Positions 26,805 through 35,766 of a DNA stretch of 64,000 nucleotides are shown here, piece after piece (within the stretch, counting starts at the first letter, position 1; every line of letters begins with the position of its first letter). The stretch comes from JAJPJE01 sp963724985 (lineage in GTDB: Bacteria; Acidobacteriota; Terriglobia; Terriglobales; Acidobacteriaceae): contig CAVRWV010000002.1 of assembly GCA_963724985.1 (NCBI GenBank), forward strand, positions 5,702 to 69,701. The letters run 5' to 3'. The position numbers and the translations under genes were made by a program. The notes under the pieces were generated by a model. That model was not told the DNA's origin and did not search any database. It saw nothing but the letters and a program-made list of their open reading frames with translations.

Positions 26805-28229
26805 CTACTTCGTCAAACTCGTATGGCAAGTCGTGCAAAATGCCATGTTGTTGGCCTGGTCTTTTACCAGCAGATCGGGCTTCGCCGAAGAGTGCGGTTG
26901 GTGACAGGACAAGCAACTGACTGGCTTCAGGACCTTGTTCACATCTGACGGGTCCATGACGTCGCTAACCGGGTGTCGGTCAACCGGGTGACCGCGGCCG
27001 TATTTGATTGGCAGCAGAGTCACCTTGCGGAAATAGTCTTCCGGCAATTTCACCTTACCGTCGAAGATGGTTACCAGGTGATCGCCGTCTACTTTCTTCG
27101 GATCTGCATCCGGGCCGTGACACTCGAGACAAAGTTTGTTAGTGGTGCTGGCACGCAGAAGGTGCTCGTTCTCTCCACCGTGCGGTTCGTGACAGGTCGC
27201 GCATCCTTGCGTACCCGCGGGCTGATGGAGATGAGCCTTCTTCATCTGGTCGGACTGATCGCTGTGGCAAGTCAGGCACGCTTGCACCGGATCGGGCTGC
27301 AAGAATCCCGGACTCTTGCCGGCGTGCGGGTTATGGCAGGAAATGCACTCGCCCTGCGCTCCCGGATGCTGAACTTTGGCCTTTTCGATTTTCTCTGCCT
27401 GTTCGGAGTGGCAGGTCACGCATACCGCTTTCGAATCGGCTTGCGTCAGCACGACCTTGCCGTCTTTTGGGGCGGCGTGGCAGCTGTCGCACATCTTGTT
27501 TTCGAAGGGATTGTGCACGAACGCCTGCATCAGCTTCGGCTTTGCAGACTGATGTGGATCGTGGCACTGAATGCAATTGGCGTTGCCGAAGGGCTGACCG
27601 TTGTGCGCCTTGATCAGGTTCGCGTCTTTGGCGTCGTGACAATCGAGACACAGTGCCGGAGGAGCCTTGGTGAGGTGTTCATCGAACTCAACTTTGCCGC
27701 GCTCGCCGGTCTTGTGCGTCGTGTGGCAAGTCTCGCAACCCATATCGAGCGCCGCGTGCCGGCTGCCGTCCTTGGGAACGTTCACACCTTTGTTATGGCA
27801 GCTAAGACAGAGGTTCTCGTCTTTGGTGCCGCCGCTGGTCGGCTTCAGCAACTGATTCTTATTTGGAGAGCTGTGCGGATCGTGGCACTTGATGCAGTCG
27901 CGAACGGCCGGGGGATGCACCTGTCCGTGAATCTCAGCGGCATTCTTGTCGGAGTGGCAGGTGATGCACAGCGCCTGGGGCGTGGTGGTGATCAGCTTTA
28001 CGCGGGTGATGTCTTTGTTGACGCGAATCTCGTGGCAACTCGTGCAACCCATCTGGATCGCTGAGTGAACGTGTGCGCCCTTGCCTTTGTCTTCGTGGCA
28101 CTCGAGGCACTTGGCGGAGTCGGTCTTGGGATCGAGCGGGACCGGGTGCTGCGCTGCCCTCGCGGGCAGGGTCATCATCCCTAACGCCAGCATCAGCACG
28201 GCTACGGGCATTTTGGGGAACTTCTTCAC
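26805..28229 (-). CDS. Secreted 16-heme cytochrome c (doubled-CXXCH family)
   Basis: The 474-residue protein starts at GTG 28229, six bases after GGAGG. The signal peptide is MPVAVLMLALGMMTLPARA. Sixteen CXXCH motifs are readable, from CLECH near residue 40 to CTTCH near the C-terminus. Many occur in pairs with CH.PH or CHDPH spacing, the doubled-CXXCH pattern. Frequent His between sites can provide bis-His ligation. It is the first gene of the nine-gene minus-strand locus and is divergent from resB, with a 682-base control region between. It probably acts as the periplasmic electron reservoir feeding the outer membrane. Confidence 0.92.
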   Translation of the reverse strand: MKKFPKMPVAVLMLALGMMTLPARAAQHPVPLDPKTDSAKCLECHEDKGKGAHVHSAIQMGCTSCHEIRVNKDITRVKLITTTPQALCITCHSDKNAAEIHGQVHPPAVRDCIKCHDPHSSPNKNQLLKPTSGGTKDENLCLSCHNKGVNVPKDGSRHAALDMGCETCHTTHKTGERGKVEFDEHLTKAPPALCLDCHDAKDANLIKAHNGQPFGNANCIQCHDPHQSAKPKLMQAFVHNPFENKMCDSCHAAPKDGKVVLTQADSKAVCVTCHSEQAEKIEKAKVQHPGAQGECISCHNPHAGKSPGFLQPDPVQACLTCHSDQSDQMKKAHLHQPAGTQGCATCHEPHGGENEHLLRASTTNKLCLECHGPDADPKKVDGDHLVTIFDGKVKLPEDYFRKVTLLPIKYGRGHPVDRHPVSDVMDPSDVNKVLKPVSCLSCHQPHSSAKPDLLVKDQANNMAFCTTCHTSLTK

Positions 28230-28262
28230 TCGAAACCTCCAGCCACTTGCATGTGCATTCCG

Positions 28263-28299
28263 GGAACCGTCTGAGACAAACCGGTTTGCAAATGGTTCC
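28263..28299 (-). promoter_or_regulatory. Nested dyad in the leader of the 16-heme cytochrome gene
   Basis: A perfect 12-base palindrome CAAACCGGTTTG (28277-28288) lies inside a GGAACC/GGTTCC pair (28263-28268 and 28294-28299). It is 34-70 bases upstream of the GTG start. It could be an operator or an RNA hairpin in the leader of the cytochrome operon. Confidence 0.45.
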
Positions 28300-28571
28300 G
28301 AATCGCGTAAGAGGCTGAATTTCCAAGATGTTGCTGAAAGTGGCGTGGAGAGAAGAGAGGTGTTATTCGAGCCAGTTTCAAGGGCCGAATGGGCGTTCTG
28401 CCACAGGTTTAGTGGTGAAATCCCGCAGCGAACATTTGTATCTGTAAACAAACGCATCAATTCCGACTTTGCAATCGACTCTGCAGGGCCGGGCGCTTAG
28501 CTGTGCAGGGATTCGTTCTGCCTGGGAGGGCTGTTACTGAGATATCAAACCGCTTCTCGGACCGACGCAGT

Positions 28572-28587
28572 TATGACGCAAATCACA
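28572..28587. promoter_or_regulatory. CRP/FNR-like palindrome (TATGA-N6-TCACA)
   Basis: TATGACGCAAATCACA has one mismatch to TGTGA-N6-TCACA. It lies in the divergent region, about 340 bases from each start codon, so it could serve either operon. Confidence 0.4.
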
Positions 28588-28911
28588 ATTCAGAGTGACT
28601 GGAATGGGCGGGGCGGCTTTCTTGCCATCAGTTCGAACAGGCCGCGAGACGGCTCATTTAGCTATGTAGCGAATTTCATCAATGCGAGGCATGCGCTGTT
28701 GACCAATGCAACAAAGGCTCCAAGCCGTTTGCAAGGCGTCTCCTGGCTCGTTTTCCCTGCGTGCTTGTCATCACTCGGGTGGGTGATATAGCCCAAAATA
28801 CAGGCGCCAAGTGGTTCCCACCCGGTCGCTAACCAACTGATTGCACGTAACTTCTTTCCGGCACCAACTTTGGAATGGTGGTTGCATTTCTGCTACGGGG
28901 AAGGAAGCGCG

Positions 28912-30366
28912 ATGGCAATTGATACACCCAATCTGGGCCGAAAACTTTATAAGAGAATGGCGTCGGTCCGTACCGGAGTCCTGCTGATACTGATCGTGGG
29001 TATCTTCGCGGCGGTCGGCACCGTCATTCTGCAGCGGCCTGCGACCGATCCCGACGTTCTGCAGCGAACGTATTCGCCGCAAACGCTGGTCTGGCTCGAT
29101 CGCTTTGGACTCACCGACGTGTATCACACCTGGTGGTTCATTACGCTGCTCGCGCTCGTCAGCATAAGCATCGTTTGCGCTTCTCTGGAACGCTGGCCGA
29201 ATGCGTGGCGATTTTACGCTCGTCCTTATACATATCCTGAGGCGCACTTCCGCCTTGGACTGCAGCACAAGACTGAAATTCCCATCAATAGCGAAGAACA
29301 GGGGCTGAACGCCGCGCGCTTTGCATTTCACAAAGTTGGCATTCACTCAAAGGATGTGAACACTCAGAAGCCATCCGCAATCTTCGCCGAGCGACATAGG
29401 TTCGCGGTGATGGCCGTGTATGTGATTCATGCTTCTCTGCTGCTCATCTTCATCGGCGGGATGATCGACGGCATGTTCGGCTATCGCGGATATCTGCAGT
29501 TAGTCAAAGGGGAAACCAAGAACGTTCTCGAGATGCGCGATCGCGCTGATCGTGTCGACCTCAAGACGATTCCCTTCAGCATCCGCTGCGACGACACCGG
29601 GCAGGAAAATTACGCTGACGGAAGTCCGAAGAAATGGTGGTCGAAATTAACCGTAGTCGAAGACGGGCACGATGTCGAAAGTAAGGAAATCGTCGTCAAC
29701 GACCCGCTGATCTATCGCGGACTTCGGTTCTACCAGGCCAGTTACGGACAAAGCGGCAACCTCGAATCCTTGAACCTGGTTGTGAAGCAGGCGGGCGCAC
29801 CGGATAAGCAACTGGTTCTGACCGGGACGACGCGGTCGCAAATCGATGCTGCAACGAGCATTCGCGTCGAACAGTTCATACCCGACTTCTACATGCAGGA
29901 CAACGAAGTTCACATGCGGTCGAAAGATCCGGTGAATCCCGCAATCCAGCTGTCAGTGACTCAGGCCGGAAAAAGTTCTCTCGTATGGGTGTTCCCAGGA
30001 CAGCCGCAGATGGGCGATCAGACGCCCTTTACCTTCGAATTGAAGGATGGCAAGCTCGCGCACTTTACGGGACTGGAGGTCTCGCACGAACCGGGCCAAT
30101 GGGGTGTATGGGCTGGCTGCGTGCTCATGGGATGCGGTCTGCTGGTCGCGTTCTACATGGTCCACATGCGGTTCTGGGCGGTACCGGTTACGAAGGCAAA
30201 TGGCGAACTGGTGCTTTGGGTAGGCGGAGCTTTCAACAAGAACCGTGATCGTTTTGAAGATTTCTACGCGCAAGTAGTCGACGCAATCCGCGAGGAGCTG
30301 AAGACAGGCGGCTCACCAAACGCGGAAGAAAAAGAAGACACGCTAGCCGGCGCGTCAAGCCGGTAG
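28912..30366 (+). CDS. resB: Cytochrome c biogenesis protein ResB (System II)
   Basis: The protein is about 484 residues from ATG 28912 behind AAGGAAG. Transmembrane segments occur at the N-terminus (TGVLLILIVGIFAAVGTVIL and WWFITLLALVSISIVC), near residues 165-185 (AVYVIHASLLLIFIGGMI), and near the C-terminus (WAGCVLMGCGLLVAFYMVHM). A large periplasmic domain lies between them, as in ResB/Ccs1. YRGLRFYQASYGQ is a conserved ResB block. With CcsA it forms the heme export/ligation complex that attaches heme to CXXCH sites, needed here for about 39 heme sites encoded in the window. The ccsA frame begins immediately at its stop codon. Confidence 0.92.
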   Translation: MAIDTPNLGRKLYKRMASVRTGVLLILIVGIFAAVGTVILQRPATDPDVLQRTYSPQTLVWLDRFGLTDVYHTWWFITLLALVSISIVCASLERWPNAWRFYARPYTYPEAHFRLGLQHKTEIPINSEEQGLNAARFAFHKVGIHSKDVNTQKPSAIFAERHRFAVMAVYVIHASLLLIFIGGMIDGMFGYRGYLQLVKGETKNVLEMRDRADRVDLKTIPFSIRCDDTGQENYADGSPKKWWSKLTVVEDGHDVESKEIVVNDPLIYRGLRFYQASYGQSGNLESLNLVVKQAGAPDKQLVLTGTTRSQIDAATSIRVEQFIPDFYMQDNEVHMRSKDPVNPAIQLSVTQAGKSSLVWVFPGQPQMGDQTPFTFELKDGKLAHFTGLEVSHEPGQWGVWAGCVLMGCGLLVAFYMVHMRFWAVPVTKANGELVLWVGGAFNKNRDRFEDFYAQVVDAIREELKTGGSPNAEEKEDTLAGASSR

Positions 30367-30380
30367 TGGAGGCAAGAAGA

Positions 30381-31802
30381 ATGTCCCGTGCAACTGTGGA
30401 AGTGAAAACCGAGCTCGAGCTGGAAGCTCAGCCCACGTCAGGAAACGCGCTGCTGGTATTTGTCTCACTGGGGATGGCATTTCTGCTGATTGTGGCGCTG
30501 CTGGGCGTGGCCAAGTCAGGCAATTTATTGAGCGAAAGCAATCTGCTGTATGTCGCTTTGATCTTCTATTCGGGCGCCGCTGCTCTCTACATGGGCTTCG
30601 GAGTGACCGGCACCGAGCGCTATGTGAAGTTTGCTTCAGTCGCGACTATGATTGGACTGGTCGCAAACACGCTAGCCGCGGGTCACCGCTGGTACGAGTC
30701 CGGCCATCCGCCATTCGCCAGCCTCTATGAAATGTTGCTGAGCTTCGTGTGGACCGTCGCACTGCTCACTCTGATCCTGGAACGCAAATATAAGGTCAAG
30801 ATTATCGGCTCCGTCACAATGCCGCTGGCTGTGGTCGGCGTGATTCTGATGCAACTGCTGCCGTCGGAAGTTCGACCGCTGGTCCCGGCACTGCAATCTA
30901 CATGGCTGCATGTCCACGTCACACTGGCGATGCTCGCGTATGCCGCTTGCGCGATGAGTTTCGCGTTGGCCATGATGTTCCTGATCAAAGACAACATGAA
31001 GACCGAGACCTTCCTCGCGGCCACCAGCGCGATGGTAACGGCGATCTACATTTCCATGATGATTCGTTTCGAGCGCTGGGGCGGATTCAGCGTGATCGCA
31101 TGGAACCCGCAGGATAAGCAGGAAGTATTTCTCAGCCGCGGAGTGCGCCTATTTCTGACCATCCCTGACCTCGGCTGGATTTTTGTAATCGCTTTGATCA
31201 CAGCCGCCGCACCGCTGGCGCTTTATACGCTGTCGAAGACTCGCAAAGATGAGTCGATGATGGGATTCGCCAACCAGGCAATCTTCGTTTCGATCTTGTT
31301 GCAGGCAGTCGCTCTCGGGGCATTCATCTTCAAAGTGAAGACTGGCATTTTCACCTCGCCTGATGCGGACGGCAGTTTCGTCACCGACCTTGCGGCGAGT
31401 CCGTTTATCCTTGCCGGCCTCATCGGTGGCATCTTCATGTCACTCCTTTATCTTCTATTGCTGTGGCGGCGTGCGGACCTGGAAAAGCTGCTTCCGACCT
31501 CGGATTCGCTCGACAAACTTATTTACAAAACCATCGGCATCGGCTTCCCATTGCTTACTCTGATGATCGCGGCAGGAGCGTATTGGGCCAATCGCACGTG
31601 GGGCTCATACTGGAGTTGGGATCCCAAAGAGACGTGGGCGGCCATCACCTGGCTGGTGTATGCGGGATATCTGCACATGCGCATAACTCGCGGCTGGCGC
31701 GGCCGACGCGCGGCATATTTCGCGATCCTCGGGTTCGCAGTGGTCATGTTCACGTTCTTCGGCGTGACCTATCTGCTGCCGGGCTTACACGCGTACGCTT
31801 AA
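30381..31802 (+). CDS. ccsA: Cytochrome c biogenesis protein CcsA/ResC
   Basis: The protein is about 473 residues from ATG 30381, ten bases after GGAGG. It has multiple transmembrane helices and the heme-handling WWD motif WGSYWSWDPKETWAAITWLVY near residue 405. Conserved His residues are visible in HRWYESGHPPFASLYE and HVHVTLAMLAYA. It is co-transcribed with resB and forms the System II cytochrome c synthetase. It is somewhat longer than minimal CcsA proteins (about 320 residues), owing to an extended N-terminal half, as in ResC. Confidence 0.92.
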   Translation: MSRATVEVKTELELEAQPTSGNALLVFVSLGMAFLLIVALLGVAKSGNLLSESNLLYVALIFYSGAAALYMGFGVTGTERYVKFASVATMIGLVANTLAAGHRWYESGHPPFASLYEMLLSFVWTVALLTLILERKYKVKIIGSVTMPLAVVGVILMQLLPSEVRPLVPALQSTWLHVHVTLAMLAYAACAMSFALAMMFLIKDNMKTETFLAATSAMVTAIYISMMIRFERWGGFSVIAWNPQDKQEVFLSRGVRLFLTIPDLGWIFVIALITAAAPLALYTLSKTRKDESMMGFANQAIFVSILLQAVALGAFIFKVKTGIFTSPDADGSFVTDLAASPFILAGLIGGIFMSLLYLLLLWRRADLEKLLPTSDSLDKLIYKTIGIGFPLLTLMIAAGAYWANRTWGSYWSWDPKETWAAITWLVYAGYLHMRITRGWRGRRAAYFAILGFAVVMFTFFGVTYLLPGLHAYA

Positions 31803-31923
31803 GTTTTAAAAGCTCAGGCAGACCTCCTGAGGACGGCGGGACTCGAATGGTCGGGTCCCGCCAGCAAGACCAAATTCCAACGGGTCCGGGTCAAGCAGAA
31901 TGGAACAGGAAGAGTTGAATAGC

Positions 31924-33058
31924 ATGGCCTCCACATCAGCTTCGGTCGACATGCCCGACTTGCGGATTTCCTCCGCAAAGCCGCAAGCACGTCCGACTGA
32001 ACTGGCAGACCAAGACTCTGATCCCAGTAGCAGCGGCTTTTCTCAACGGGGTTCTGGTGTTCCTGTTCGCCACGCTCACCCTGCTCCCGCATGAGCGTGA
32101 GAAGGTCCTCCTCGTGGCTGGCGCGGGCGCCATAGTCATTTGCGGCATCCTGTTGATTACTCTTGCTGTGGTGGTGCGGCGTCCAATGCTGGAGTTGCAG
32201 GACAAAATTCAGCACGTGGCCGATGGCGATCTGCACGTCCAGGTTGGGTTCAGTGACCGAAACGACGACATCGGTGACCTGGGTCGCAACTTCAACAACA
32301 TGGTGCAGCAACTACGCGAAAGCCGCCAAGAGATCGAGCACCTGCATCGCACCCAAATGTCGCGGGCCGAACACATGGCGACCCTGGGAGAACTGGCTGC
32401 CGGACTGGCACACGAAATTCGCAATCCGCTGGCCGGCATAGCTGGCGTCATGCAGATTGTTGGGCGAGATCTGCCGCCCTCCAGTCCTGCCTGCGACGTA
32501 GTAAAAGACGTTCAGGAAGAGGTACTGCGAATCAACCGCATCGTCTCCGATCTGTTGGAAACGGCGCGTCCCCGTGCACCTGAGTATCAACTCGCCGACC
32601 TGAACTCCACCGTGGAACATGCAGTGAGCTTCGCCCGGCAACAAGCTCTATCGAAGCCCATCGAGATCGAATTTCGCAAGGCTCCCGACCTGGGACTGGT
32701 CGAGCACGACCCGCGTCAGCTCCATCAGGTGCTTCTGAACCTGCTTCTCAATGCCATCCAGGCGCTCAATGGGGCGGGCCGGGTATCTGTCATGCTCGCC
32801 CAATCGGACGAGAACACGGTTTCGATCTCCATCAGCGATACCGGATTGGGAATCGCCCCTGAAAACCTCACCCATATCTTCCGTCCTTTCTTTACGACGA
32901 AGGGTCACGGTACCGGATTGGGACTGCCCCTGGCGCGCCGCATCGCTGAGGATCACGGTGGCAAGCTGGAGGTAACTAGTGACCTTGGTCATGGCAGCAC
33001 CTTTACGTTAGTACTGCCATTTCGGCGCCCGCGGCCTGAAATGGCGGCAAGCGCCTGA
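31924..33058 (+). CDS. NtrB-type sensor histidine kinase (N-terminus split between frames)
   Basis: From the GTG at 32057 the frame encodes a transmembrane helix (VLLVAGAGAIVICGILLITLAVVV), a HAMP domain, a His-kinase dimerisation domain with the phospho-acceptor His in AAGLAHEIRNPL, and an ATPase domain (N box LLNAIQALN, DTGLGI, GHGTGLGL). Upstream in the same frame the sequence reads KTLIPVAAAFLNGVLVFLFATLTLL, clearly the first transmembrane helix, but no start codon exists before a stop. A plausible ATG with a purine-rich site at 31924 is in another frame. The real gene probably starts near 31924, with a +1 frame slip near 31990-32005. It is followed 23 bases later by an NtrC-type regulator. 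Confidence 0.85.
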
Positions 33059-33081
33059 GTTCCGTAGTAATCTAGGGAGGG

Positions 33082-34548
33082 ATGCCTCTCGAAAAAGTCT
33101 TAGTAGTCGACGACGAAAAACTCGTCCGTTGGTCGCTGCGCCAAAAATGCCAGGAGTGGGGCTATCAGGTGATGGAAGCCCCAGACGGCAACACCGGCAT
33201 CCGTGTCGCACAAGCTGAAAGTCCCGATCTCGTCCTCCTTGACGTACGCCTTCCTGACATTGGCGGCCTGGAAGTCCTGAAGAATATCCGCGAAAACGCG
33301 CGCGCCGTGATCATGATCACGGCCGACCCGCAACTAGAAGACGTCAAGCAGGCGATCAAACTTGGCGCTTACGACTTCATTGGCAAGCCCCTGGATTTCG
33401 ACGAGCTCGGCGTCACCGTAAAGAACGCGCTTGAAGCGAACCGCCTGAGAACTGAAGTAGAGACCTTGCGCGGCGAAGTGAAGCGCCGCACCGGCGTGCA
33501 TGAAGTCATCGCTGAATCCAAGAAGATGCAGGACGTGATGGGCTTCGTGAACAAGGTCGCGGCGAGCGAAGCCAGCACCATCCTCATTCAAGGCGAAAGC
33601 GGTACCGGTAAGGACCTGATAGCCAAAGGCATTCATTACGGAAGCTCACGCCAGGAAAGACCCTTCGTTGCTGTCAATTGTTCTGCGATCCCCGAAACGC
33701 TGATGGAGGCCGAACTCTTCGGCCACGAACGCGGCGCCTTCACAGATGCCAAGGCAATGAAAAAAGGCTTGTTCGAGGTCGCCGACGGGGGAACGCTGTT
33801 CCTCGACGAAATTGGGGAACTCTCGCCGTTGCTGCAAGCCAAGATGTTGCGCGTTCTGGAAGACCAGATTATCCGGCGCGTGGGCGGCGTCCGCGATATG
33901 CAGGTGAATGTTCGCGTGATCGCTGCATCGAATCGCGACCTGGAAAAGATGGTGCAGGAGAACACCTTCCGCCAGGATCTTTTCTATCGCCTTGCCATCA
34001 TTTCTATCTTCCTTCCGCCATTGCGTGAACGGCGCGAAGATATTCTGCCGATGGTGGATTTCTTCATCGAGCGTTACAACAAGAAGTTCCGCAAGAGTGT
34101 CCGCGGCATCACCGAAGAAACCCGCAAACTTCTGCTAGCTCACAACTGGCCGGGCAACGTTCGTGAGCTAAAGAACGCAATCGAGCGCGCGATGATCCTG
34201 GAGGAAGAGCAGTTCCTGCGCCCGACGTACATGCCATTCGCAGTTGGACATCAGCACGCAGGATTAACGGCTTTCGAAAAGATCTCCGGCCCGTCGGAGG
34301 GCCAATTGCTACCGAACGGCCGCTCATTGCCGCCTCTTACCATCCCCGAAGGCGGAACATCATTGGAAGAGGTAGAACGCGCGTTGGTTGAGATGGCGAT
34401 GCGTCAGGCGAATAGCAATCAGACCCACGCCGCGAAGCTACTGGACATCAGCCGAGACGCTTTACGCTACAAGCTGAAGAAGTACGGACTGATGCGCGCC
34501 GAGGATGAGTCCACCGACGAAGCCAGCGAAGCGCAAAGGGCGGGATAG
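33082..34548 (+). CDS. Sigma-54-dependent response regulator (NtrC family)
   Basis: The 488-residue protein has a receiver domain (residues 4-120) with phospho-acceptor Asp54 in LVLLDVRLPD. An AAA+ sigma-54 activation domain (about 140-380) follows, with Walker A GESGTGKD, Walker B GGTLFLDEIGEL and an arginine-finger region. A Fis-type helix-turn-helix (HAAKLLDISRDALRYKLKKYG) lies at the C-terminus. The loop that contacts sigma-54 reads GAFTDA (218-223) instead of the usual GAFTGA. The partner kinase is immediately upstream. Targets are unknown; nearby cytochrome and maturation operons are candidates. Confidence 0.93.
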   Translation: MPLEKVLVVDDEKLVRWSLRQKCQEWGYQVMEAPDGNTGIRVAQAESPDLVLLDVRLPDIGGLEVLKNIRENARAVIMITADPQLEDVKQAIKLGAYDFIGKPLDFDELGVTVKNALEANRLRTEVETLRGEVKRRTGVHEVIAESKKMQDVMGFVNKVAASEASTILIQGESGTGKDLIAKGIHYGSSRQERPFVAVNCSAIPETLMEAELFGHERGAFTDAKAMKKGLFEVADGGTLFLDEIGELSPLLQAKMLRVLEDQIIRRVGGVRDMQVNVRVIAASNRDLEKMVQENTFRQDLFYRLAIISIFLPPLRERREDILPMVDFFIERYNKKFRKSVRGITEETRKLLLAHNWPGNVRELKNAIERAMILEEEQFLRPTYMPFAVGHQHAGLTAFEKISGPSEGQLLPNGRSLPPLTIPEGGTSLEEVERALVEMAMRQANSNQTHAAKLLDISRDALRYKLKKYGLMRAEDESTDEASEAQRAG

Positions 34549-34555
34549 CAAATCC

Positions 34556-35569
34556 TTACTGGCATGCACTTGCCGTCTGCCCGTTAATTTGAAATTCCTG
34601 TACCCGCTTGTTTCCGGTATCCGCCACGAATAAACATCCTGCTTCGATCCACAATCCTTCAGGCCCGTTGAACTGGCCGGCTTCCTGGCCCGTCTGCCCA
34701 AAGCGATAGAGCGGGTGGCCATCAGGATCGAAGACCTCGATTTGTGAAACGCTCGGATCAGTGATGTAAACATTGCCAGCCTGGTCGGCCGCTAGGCCGG
34801 AGCGCGTGTCGGCGTCGACCGCGGGCGTCTCTCGCCGAAAGTGTCCTTGCAGATCAAATACCTGGAGTCTGGAATTGCCAGCGTCGAGCACGACCAGGTC
34901 GTCGCCTGTCACTGCGACTTGCACGGGGTTGCTAAATTCTCCCGGACCTCTTCCACCACCACGCTTGCCGATGTGTCCCAACACTTTGCCGCGCTTATCC
35001 AGAATGACGACCATGCTCCGCGGACCATCGCATACATACAGCCGCCCGCTCGGTCTGTGAATCGCAATGCCGCGTGGCTCCTCAAAATAAGATTCGTTGC
35101 CATGCGTCTTCATCAATTCGCGGCTGAACTTTCCTCGAGGATCGAAGACCAGCACGCTGCGGGAATTCTTGTCTGTCACATACAGGGTTCCCTGTTGATC
35201 GGCTGCAATTCCCACCGGTGACTGCATGCGATCGTCAGCTTGCAAAAGTGAATACTTCGCGCGAGCAAAGTCAAACACGTGGATTGCGTGTGAACCTGCG
35301 TCAACAACGAACACCCGTTTCTCCGAGTCAGCCGCTATTGCTCTCGGGCTTTGCAGCACATCGGTCGTTTGAGTTTGGTCTTTCGGGCCGGCAACAATAT
35401 CCAGCGTCTTGTCGAAGGCAGGGTGGCTCCGTCTGACATCTTGCGCGGAAGAGAATTGACGAACAAAGGTGAGACGATCGGTAGCTTGCTTTGTTCTATC
35501 TTGAGCTAAACCGGATGCCACGTAGCAGAGAGCTGCGAGGAATACGAAAATGCGCCGGTGACACTGCAT
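34556..35569 (-). CDS. Secreted NHL-repeat beta-propeller protein
   Basis: The 337-residue protein has a signal peptide (MQCHRRIFVFLAALCYVASGLAQD) and six NHL-like repeats (PRAIAADSEKRVFVVDAGSHAIHVFDF and similar). The N-terminal block FVRQFSSAQDVRRSHPAFD resembles that of the 8241 and 20258 proteins. It is convergent with the response regulator (7-base gap) and appears to stand alone, away from a cytochrome gene. It may be a relocated paralogue. Confidence 0.85.
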   Translation of the reverse strand: MQCHRRIFVFLAALCYVASGLAQDRTKQATDRLTFVRQFSSAQDVRRSHPAFDKTLDIVAGPKDQTQTTDVLQSPRAIAADSEKRVFVVDAGSHAIHVFDFARAKYSLLQADDRMQSPVGIAADQQGTLYVTDKNSRSVLVFDPRGKFSRELMKTHGNESYFEEPRGIAIHRPSGRLYVCDGPRSMVVILDKRGKVLGHIGKRGGGRGPGEFSNPVQVAVTGDDLVVLDAGNSRLQVFDLQGHFRRETPAVDADTRSGLAADQAGNVYITDPSVSQIEVFDPDGHPLYRFGQTGQEAGQFNGPEGLWIEAGCLFVADTGNKRVQEFQINGQTASACQ

Positions 35570-35696
35570 ACCGTCTCTCGATCATAGCAGTGACGCAGGC
35601 TCAACATTCTTCGGGATCAACAAACGGTCTGGCTCAAATTGACACGCGTCGCTGGAAGATTTTCCCTGCGTGTGCAAGATCTTGCGCACATTCCGC

Positions 35697-35712
35697 TGTG
35701 ACTTGCTTCACA
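35697..35712. promoter_or_regulatory. Perfect CRP-type operator TGTGA-N6-TCACA
   Basis: TGTGACTTGCTTCACA matches both consensus half-sites. It lies 55 bases upstream of a small plus-strand frame (35767) and about 130 bases upstream of the divergent NHL gene. A second palindrome, GCAAGATCTTGC, lies just upstream at 35674-35685. Confidence 0.55.
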
Positions 35713-35766
35713 AGTGATTGGTTTCAGGTACTCTCCTCCGGCATTCCGATTGCATCCTTATTCATC

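Larger units (their letters stand above)
28230..28911. other. Divergent control region between cytochrome locus and resB
   Basis: This 682-base region lies between two divergent energy-metabolism operons. It holds the nested dyad at 28263 and a CRP-like palindrome at 28572. Short frames inside it (for example 28573-28791, plus) lack ribosome-binding sites and family features. I looked for a -24/-12 (sigma-54) promoter, since an NtrC-type regulator lies nearby, and found no convincing match by eye. Confidence 0.5.

Noticed and set aside
26973..28064. Long antisense open frame (363 codons, plus strand) opposite the 16-heme cytochrome
   Set aside because: Shadow of a gene with biased third positions; repeated hydrophobic stretches are reverse complements of CXXCH repeats.
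28573..28791. 72-codon plus-strand frame in the divergent control region
   Set aside because: No ribosome-binding site, and it overlaps the CRP-like site and probable promoter area.
35491..35766. Upstream extension of the small plus-strand frame to 35491
   Set aside because: The extension runs over the divergent NHL gene start and the CRP site; the short form from 35767 is more plausible.
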